Assembly (NCBI GenBank): GCA_964583795.1 | Contig: CAZOWX010000029.1 | Coordinates: 1 to 19,171 of the forward strand | Length of the DNA stretch: 19,171 nt | Direction: 5' to 3' | Origin: JBDTME01 sp964583795 | GTDB lineage: Bacteria; Patescibacteriota; Microgenomatia; UBA1400; PJMF01 | In this document: positions 15,301 through 19,171 of the stretch, piece by piece | Position numbering within the stretch: the stretch's first letter is position 1 | How the letters are laid out: each line of letters begins with the position of its first letter | The notes under the pieces: model-generated | Database searches by the model: none | What the model was told of the DNA's origin: nothing | The model's input: the letters and a program-made list of their open reading frames with translations, nothing else | Program-made: the position numbers and the translations under genes

Positions 15301-15402
15301 ACCAAAGTTAACTGATGTAAACCCGAGGGGAAGGTTAAATCCCCAAAATAAAACATGTGCCAAGATGGGCAGAATACGCATTTTCCGAGCGGTTGTATTC
15401 AT
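12304..15402 (-). CDS. PEP-CTERM polytopic membrane protein with VIT and vWA domains
   Basis: This is a 1032-residue protein and the likely exosortase substrate. Residues about 10-275 hold seven or eight membrane helices. A helical extracytoplasmic region follows (about 280-430), then a VIT-like domain (about 440-590; EEEYENVTNTEQEVFYLFSL and YQLRVYPIP) interrupted by a Pro/Thr-rich insert (about 491-520). A von Willebrand A domain has the MIDAS motif DxSxS (Asp706, Ser708, Ser710) and FTDG (787-790). GIVTPFSSFIVLV is typical of VIT/vWA proteins. The end is a sorting tail: VPEP (999-1002), a hydrophobic helix (about 1005-1019), then RKR. The architecture fits the family called PEP-CTERM integral membrane protein (TIGR02921). 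I chose ATG 15402 because the longer frame opens only with TTG (15450) and the extended -10 box lies between them. Confidence 0.92.
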   Translation of the reverse strand: MNTTARKMRILPILAHVLFWGFNLPLGFTSVNFGLSTLLAIVFSPERNFFDLKQFFQFVPFDIVLTFFVVGAMPLVIVLAALVTRSYKKPTRLLQILFGIEVPILSFTLARLVFLKTLTPINIFFLLTATISIISYSLYLFRPLPRRKTFSIVQLLAFLAATLVGVYASLLMFFFLPIVIAMLFNASGEILRNGFGLRYVRSFWELITGFVLIVSVFTLFTSLMSSPFIGLALYFKAFLRLKKILTKQKKSLTKKIVFGFASGYVFLAAALTFQGSMLSVNSRIESYQRMTNFNDRSRAASSLINSDSSLRSKLVNTYLAHYRYLTDSKMSFLQQGYIDTLKLDEPSAKRIQQWFTAAAFPFVYNGNFDEDVQKAGEYYQALFDEPIQLAQGKDVSRILSTSFNFSSDQMKSSVLDKEDTDVLLVSSLITAKPDVTNQFATVSIEEEYENVTNTEQEVFYLFSLPVDSVITDLRIGPDLELESEKTESVFVPQPTQALSATEVLPTPTATKFMVPQPTPQINQGEIAAKGAANQTIENQYRRSIDPAIVEQVGPQQYQLRVYPIPVKEENLSSWQRQRLTATVRNQKMRLTYVSVIDENGNVALPAMTQSRNVFHNNKTTFQYKTADAQLQPISSDATEIAVTAREESECGKTVLSSSSNGSTTLYIPHAVNPVFQKNPQLHFSCADYLAQSVHAVTQQRIAILADSSYSMGVSNWRAYLEKELPLNSLLENNVVDLYYFNDFVSDPISLNLERNNPKPWNQLAFGKTNRLQALTSVSGKYDLVLMFTDGSEADNAPDKNFVPTVDQSVYVIYKDSKLPKLPDDLTYQLLVNEGKAESSGVAALQDFAVQKSIRGELANRISTQQNHVVVGELGSWVTLSDATTADQALAQLLSGRQATQVDASQPAARLVAKRTIEASMRASASSLNQIQFLDSLNVQAQQAGIVTPFSSFIVLVTDQQREQLRAALQSDDRFLAHFDLGEEQLSQPTAGGALGTSAVPEPHEWILLFVTVGLVVVFGRKRLVAYLPYLHV

Positions 15403-15409
15403 AGGGTGT

Positions 15410-15418
15410 ATTATACCA
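15410..15418 (-). promoter_or_regulatory. Extended -10 promoter of the PEP-CTERM/exosortase operon
   Basis: On the minus strand TGGTATAAT (perfect -10 hexamer at 15410-15415 with the TGn extension) is followed by 7 bases and the ATG at 15402. The predicted start site coincides with the start codon, giving a leaderless mRNA for the substrate gene, with the exosortase gene translated by coupling. No good -35 box is present. Confidence 0.7.
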
Positions 15419-15516
15419 TTGCATACACTCTCGAGGGGGGAGACTGACAAAAACGCCGAGCTTTGACAGTTAACAAATTTTTTATTGACAAAACACTGAT
15501 ACTCAGATCAAAACTG

Positions 15517-16005
15517 CTACCCTGCTACACCCAAGATACCCATAACAAAAAATACAGTCATTGCTAACACCAGTTGGAAAATCAAACCCAAGAATCCCCA
15601 ACCAAGTATTGACCAAGAAAACTTGCCTTTCGATGCATGTTGTTGTTCCCATTCCTTCAGTTCTTTTGCACCAAAAAGCCAAGGATAAAATAACCCTAGC
15701 CCCTGTGATGCTTTCGCTATTTGGCGCCCTTGCTCTTCTCCAGCCATAATGATCATGAAAACGAGGATTGCAGTAACTCCAACATTAATACCAATCCCTT
15801 TCCAAAAAAATTTCTTCGCGTCCTCTTCTCGACCCATGCGCTTAAAGTTTTGCCAAATGAGTAAAAATCCGGCACCTAAACCAAACACAAAAGAGCTCGC
15901 AGATAAAGATGTTTTCCCCCATGGCAAAACATTCGATTTGGGAGTATCGCTACTCGTAGGAAGAGCTGCTGCTTGGCTGGTCATTTGCGCCACTGATTCA
16001 TCCAT
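15517..16005 (-). CDS. Multi-pass membrane protein of the exosortase locus
   Basis: This is a 162-residue protein. A polar Ser/Thr/Gln-rich N-terminus (about 30 residues) is followed by three hydrophobic helices (about 37-52, 72-87 and 135-158) separated by charged loops, with Trp-rich stretches such as GLFYPWLFGAKELKEWEQQH. I do not recognise a family; the layout resembles small predicted integral membrane proteins of the DUF4234 or YIP1 kind, but not closely. It has the best Shine-Dalgarno sequence in the window: AAGGAG ending 4 bases before the ATG. It lies 114 bp upstream of the substrate gene, which has its own promoter. The function is unknown. Confidence 0.8.
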   Translation of the reverse strand: MDESVAQMTSQAAALPTSSDTPKSNVLPWGKTSLSASSFVFGLGAGFLLIWQNFKRMGREEDAKKFFWKGIGINVGVTAILVFMIIMAGEEQGRQIAKASQGLGLFYPWLFGAKELKEWEQQHASKGKFSWSILGWGFLGLIFQLVLAMTVFFVMGILGVAG

Positions 16006-16092
16006 ATCTCTCCTTTGAAAAAAGTATCAACTCATGTAACTGTACTGTATTTTTATCAAAAAGTAACGTGTTTTACATTTGCTTTTTAGGCA

Positions 16093-16821
16093 CTACCACT
16101 CTATGTCCAACTGTGGTTCTTCTGCCAATACTGGCTTTTCCTCTGAAATAAGCGGACAGAGCACTACCAGGTACCCGTAGAATTTGTCAGGGATATCTCG
16201 GGCAAACACTCCCACTTGGTAACTACCAGGTTTAAGTTTTAAACGTGCTTTACTCTGTTTTGTGTCGTACGCCATGTCGGTTACCACCACCTCACTCGAA
16301 CGTACATGTAACCACCCTAATGGAGTCGCCCCAGTTACAATCCGATACTCTTTTTGAGTGGGCACTGGTATCTTTGAATCGACGAGTCGAATGATGACAT
16401 CAAATGTCCCATCACCTCCAGTTCCCCATAAAAAAAGTTCACCATGATTCATCTGTGCTACAACTCGCTTGGGATCATACTCTGTGTCATTCACAAAGTG
16501 TGCATCTGCGATTTGCAAGGTTCCTGACTCGGTTGCAACACTGGATTGTTTGGTTGCCAGTGTGGTCACTTCCCCCACACCATCAAGCTCATAGAGCTTT
16601 TGTGCAATGCGCACAGCGCACAACGAAAATCCTGAATCGGAAATACGATAGGTACTTTGATACCGTCGAATCGCGGAGAGATACAGCTGAAGTTCTTTTT
16701 TATCAGTTTGACCGTTTTTAAATGCTCGCTCCGATTGGTGTGCTGCCTGTTCTAGCAGCTTCATCCGAGGCTGACCAAAACTGTGAGCGGCTTGATCGAG
16801 GAGTGATTGGATGTCGGACAT
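16093..16821 (-). CDS. Two-domain soluble protein, unknown function
   Basis: This is a 242-residue protein without signal peptide or membrane helix. Residues about 1-85 are helical and charged. From about 100 to 230 the sequence is beta-rich, with GELFLWGTGGDGTFDVIIRL, EVVVTDMAYD and LKPGSYQVGVFARD, then a short acidic tail ending DIEW. The frame could be opened by a TTG at 16857, which would overlap the upstream gene by 26 bp, but the ATG at 16819-16821, 10 bases after the upstream stop, is the more natural start. It is tightly linked to the large membrane protein upstream, suggesting a shared complex. I do not recognise the family. Confidence 0.8.
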   Translation of the reverse strand: MSDIQSLLDQAAHSFGQPRMKLLEQAAHQSERAFKNGQTDKKELQLYLSAIRRYQSTYRISDSGFSLCAVRIAQKLYELDGVGEVTTLATKQSSVATESGTLQIADAHFVNDTEYDPKRVVAQMNHGELFLWGTGGDGTFDVIIRLVDSKIPVPTQKEYRIVTGATPLGWLHVRSSEVVVTDMAYDTKQSKARLKLKPGSYQVGVFARDIPDKFYGYLVVLCPLISEEKPVLAEEPQLDIEW

Positions 16822-16831
16822 AGCAATCAAA

Positions 16832-18415
16832 TTACGCGAACGATAGCATAACAGCAATTATAGTGATCCCGAGCGTTCCCACGATCAATAGTGGAAGCAT
16901 CACTCTTTTGGGAAATGGATGTACACTGCGACGTTGCTCAACTTTGTACGCATTCACAAAATTTGACAGCATAAACATTGTCCAGCCAAATGCAACGAGC
17001 ACCCAAATCACCAAGAAGGAACCACGCGAACTGAGCAATAAAAAAGCGACCCAGAGAAATCGATCCATGATTATAAAGGCAATGCCCAACAAAAATGCTA
17101 GGCGTTTTCCCATCGCCGAACCGATTACAATCCCAACCATGATCATTAGCTCAAATAACACTGGAAGAGTAAATAGTGACCCATTTATGGCAGTAATAAC
17201 TCCAGTTACGATCACAGAGACTAACAACCATAGCGCGCTCTTACCTCGAAATGTTTCTTGAAACGGCAATTTGTCATACAGTTGTACTTGGCGCTTGAGC
17301 ATGTTTTCTTGCGCTTTTTTGCTGATGATTTGCATCGACTCGAGTGTTTCCTTAGCCGTTGGAGTGACAACATCGGAACTTTTTTCTTTTGGCAACTTTT
17401 CGGATGATGCAACCAGAAATTCTAGAATCGCTTTCATCTGCGGTGCATTGTGCATGCGCCGAAACATTGAGTACTGTTCAAAAAAAAGCTTGCCATCTTG
17501 ATATCCAATCCAAGCATTATCGGTCAGTTGCTGATCAAGTCCTGAATTCTCAATGAAACTCACCATTTTTTTACTCTGATTGTTGACGTTGGTACTGACC
17601 CACTCATCTTCAATCAAACCAAACCGGTTTACCCCATGTACTTGTGAAAATCGAGCCCGCAAGAGTGGATCGTTATACAATACGAAAAAATCGTGATCAC
17701 CCAAATCAAGCGCTACCTCAATCCGAAACACGGTCACGGCACTGATCGCTACTCGCTGATAATAATCAAATATGGCAAATGAATGTTTTTTGAACCCTCC
17801 TGAGACCCGTTGACGATACCCATTCGCAGCAGCTTCGCTGTATGTCGCCTTCATTTCTGAGGCGATGGTTTTAAGATTTTTAATATACCCACTGGCCCCA
17901 CTGATAAAAGTGGAAAACTTACCCAATCGACTCTCCGACGGGATACGTACTCCCATCGACAGAAATGCCGACAAACTCACACTCACCATCAAAATGAAAA
18001 ACTCAAAGACCGGAGCGCCCGAAGCATTTTGGCCATTAAAGTGAGACTGGGCAGTAAAGAAAAGAATAAGACTTGCCAAAACCAGAAATGATGCCAAGTA
18101 GTTATGCACCACCTTTTTGGAAATCACCAGAGCTAAGGCCACGGCATTTGACAACAATAGCGCTCCCGTTAACCAAGAGTGACCCAATAAAAAGAGTTGA
18201 ACTCCTGAAAATGTCTGACCTTGAACACTACTCCATGGGAAAAAAAGCAAACCAGTCGCCACCAGCTGCAAACCAATGATCGCGTAGCGCAAACTTTGAA
18301 CTAGTTTCTTCTCATCACCAAACATCACCTGAAAGTACAGGTACAAAACGCAACCAATAAACCCTGCTAAAAACGCACCCATGACGAGAATAACGATGAG
18401 GATGTCGGTGTTCAT
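16832..18415 (-). CDS. Large polytopic membrane protein with central soluble domain
   Basis: This is a 527-residue protein. About five hydrophobic helices fill residues 5-160, a soluble stretch of about 220 residues follows (about 165-385), then five or six helices fill 392-527. The central part has alternating beta/helix character (SFAIFDYYQRVAISAVTVFR, GDHDFFVLYNDPLLRARF, GKLFFEQYSMFR), loosely like DUF3137-type domains; that resemblance is weak. I chose the ATG at 18413-18415 over an upstream in-frame TTG (18430). An extended -10 box (TGGTATAAT, hexamer 18444-18449) lies just upstream, leaving a leader of about 20 bases. It is followed after 10 bases by the 242-aa gene. The function is unknown. 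Confidence 0.82.
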   Translation of the reverse strand: MNTDILIVILVMGAFLAGFIGCVLYLYFQVMFGDEKKLVQSLRYAIIGLQLVATGLLFFPWSSVQGQTFSGVQLFLLGHSWLTGALLLSNAVALALVISKKVVHNYLASFLVLASLILFFTAQSHFNGQNASGAPVFEFFILMVSVSLSAFLSMGVRIPSESRLGKFSTFISGASGYIKNLKTIASEMKATYSEAAANGYRQRVSGGFKKHSFAIFDYYQRVAISAVTVFRIEVALDLGDHDFFVLYNDPLLRARFSQVHGVNRFGLIEDEWVSTNVNNQSKKMVSFIENSGLDQQLTDNAWIGYQDGKLFFEQYSMFRRMHNAPQMKAILEFLVASSEKLPKEKSSDVVTPTAKETLESMQIISKKAQENMLKRQVQLYDKLPFQETFRGKSALWLLVSVIVTGVITAINGSLFTLPVLFELMIMVGIVIGSAMGKRLAFLLGIAFIIMDRFLWVAFLLLSSRGSFLVIWVLVAFGWTMFMLSNFVNAYKVEQRRSVHPFPKRVMLPLLIVGTLGITIIAVMLSFA

Positions 18416-18443
18416 ATTGATATTTAACAATACATCTCAAAGT

Positions 18444-18452
18444 ATTATACCA
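18444..18452 (-). promoter_or_regulatory. Extended -10 promoter for the 527-aa membrane protein gene
   Basis: TGGTATAAT on the minus strand is the same 9-mer as the promoter of the PEP-CTERM gene. The predicted start site is near 18437, with a leader of about 20 bases to the ATG at 18415. A dyad at 18458-18480 lies immediately upstream. Confidence 0.6.
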
Positions 18453-18457
18453 GACAT

Positions 18458-18480
18458 ATTGAGTAAATTTTGTACTCAAT
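18458..18480. promoter_or_regulatory. 8-bp inverted repeat upstream of the -10 box
   Basis: ATTGAGTA-aattttg-TACTCAAT is a perfect 8-bp dyad. It overlaps the stop codon of the 142-aa gene and covers the -15 to -40 region of the next promoter. It could be an operator. A terminator role is less likely because no T-run follows on the minus strand. Confidence 0.45.
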
Positions 18481-18904
18481 TCTTTTTCGCGTAGTTTTCC
18501 TCCCAAAAATGCGTCAAATAGATATATGTAAAAAGCACATACAACCAGTTGAGAAGCGTGATAAAAGTATGACTGAGCAAATAAGGAAAACGTTCTACCA
18601 CGATAGGCGATTCAAAAAAATCTCTCAATAGAGTTAAAGGAATAAACCCTAGTGTCATAAGGCTTAACCATTTGAACAATGTGAATACCCCGCTACTCCC
18701 TTTTTTTATGAAATAAAAGCAAAGAAAATTAAATCCTAAACCAAAGATCGTCACAATTACTCTTGCCGTTGTGCTCACTTGCACTGGTGATGTGTACCAC
18801 CCCAAGAAAATAAATAGCTGAACAATACTATGATTGAACAATACAAACAGGATGACTGCAACTAAAAATGTATTAAATGATGAAACATATAGGTGCTTTA
18901 GCAT
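18476..18904 (-). CDS. Four-helix membrane protein, unknown function
   Basis: This 142-residue protein has four hydrophobic helices (about 8-33, 45-67, 75-95 and 107-132), short loops, and a polar C-terminus ending YAKKN. Size and helix count are those of GtrA-like or small EamA-like membrane proteins, but no signature is clear and I leave it unnamed. It lies 33 bp after the frame at the right edge. A TATGAT box (18925-18930) lies about 20 bases before the ATG, and the intervening purines (GAAAAGAAAGAGAC) could serve as a ribosome binding site. It leads into the 527-aa gene, which has its own promoter. Confidence 0.75.
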   Translation of the reverse strand: MLKHLYVSSFNTFLVAVILFVLFNHSIVQLFIFLGWYTSPVQVSTTARVIVTIFGLGFNFLCFYFIKKGSSGVFTLFKWLSLMTLGFIPLTLLRDFFESPIVVERFPYLLSHTFITLLNWLYVLFTYIYLTHFWEENYAKKN

Positions 18905-18937
18905 AAAGTCTCTTTCTTTTCTATAATCATAATCTCC

Positions 18938-19141
18938 TCACACCCCTGCATACTCCACAATCAACCGCTCTTCTTCATCATTCAAATCCCGTAGTGCCTG
19001 CTCTACCTTTTGCTTGGCTGTCGCTAAATGAGGTTTGAGACGGTAGTCCAACTGATTATTCAGCTCTGCCCACTGAAGCCGTAATTGTTTACGACGGTTA
19101 ATCAAGGCAGTTCGAATGTATTGGTACTGAATATGTTTCTG
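18938..19141 (-). CDS. Broken or partial coding frame for a charged helical peptide
   Basis: A minus-strand frame ends with TGA at 18938-18940 and encodes a strongly helical, coiled-coil-like peptide (for example LRLQWAELNNQLDYRLK, then DLNDEEERLIVEYAGV). It has no ATG: the frame is closed upstream by TAG (19142-19144), and only TTG (19103-19105) or ATT codons could start it. Either the gene uses TTG and is about 55 residues, or its 5' part is in another frame because of a frameshift or sequence error near the window edge. Its stop is followed by GGAGATT and the next gene. Confidence 0.45.
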   Translation of the reverse strand, partial: QKHIQYQYIRTALINRRKQLRLQWAELNNQLDYRLKPHLATAKQKVEQALRDLNDEEERLIVEYAGV

Positions 19142-19171
19142 CTATCTTTACTGGCGACGGGGAAAGTGTAG

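Noticed and set aside
18898..18930. 10-codon minus-strand mini-frame (ATG to TAA) overlapping the start of the 142-aa gene, with GGAG in front
   Set aside because: The spacing of GGAG to ATG is only 3 bases, and TATGAT at the same place is a better -10 box for the 142-aa gene. It is too short to support as a leader peptide.

Overview
The window looks like a chromosomal segment of a small-genome, moderately AT-rich bacterium with the standard genetic code: TGA is used as a normal stop, for example for nusA at 3414-3416. A Candidate Phyla Radiation (Patescibacteria, perhaps Microgenomates-like) origin is my inference. It rests on an IF-2 reduced to its G domain and C-terminal core, on nusA followed directly by infB with no ylxR, on many unrecognised membrane proteins, on promoters placed for leaderless transcripts, and on dispersed palindromic intergenic repeats. 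No 16S rRNA or other phylogenetic marker was available to confirm this.

Region 1 (1-6.4 kb, all minus strand) is a housekeeping block. In transcription order it holds a J-domain co-chaperone (DnaJ type II/CbpA-like), a small membrane-anchored protein, a Rho-independent terminator, nusA, infB, a helical 484-aa unknown and a partial unknown running off the left edge. Upstream of the J-protein gene is an inverted repeat with the exact 9-9-9 geometry and outer bases of the HrcA operator CIRCE.

Region 2 (6.4-9.2 kb) holds one plus-strand gene for an anchored extracytoplasmic protein of unknown function, converging on an EamA/DMT-type transporter gene. A 550-bp gene-free stretch follows, with several palindromic repeats, one of which resembles a repeat in the nusA-infB gap.

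Region 3 (9.2-19.2 kb, all minus strand) is the most interesting part and looks like a compact exosortase/PEP-CTERM protein-sorting locus. Its core is a 1032-aa polytopic protein with N-terminal membrane helices, a VIT-like domain, a von Willebrand A domain with an intact DxSxS motif, and a C-terminal VPEP/transmembrane/RKR tail. The gene overlaps by 8 bp with a 503-aa exosortase carrying the Cys/Arg/His catalytic set and a fused EpsI-like domain. Downstream are a membrane-anchored TPR protein and a small membrane protein. Upstream are four genes for unknown proteins, three of them membrane proteins or with membrane segments, plus a broken or partial coding frame at the right edge. The arrangement suggests a dedicated system of one sortase and one substrate acting at the cytoplasmic membrane. 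The roles of the accessory genes are inferred from position only.

I saw no rRNA, tRNA, CRISPR array, insertion sequence or integrase.
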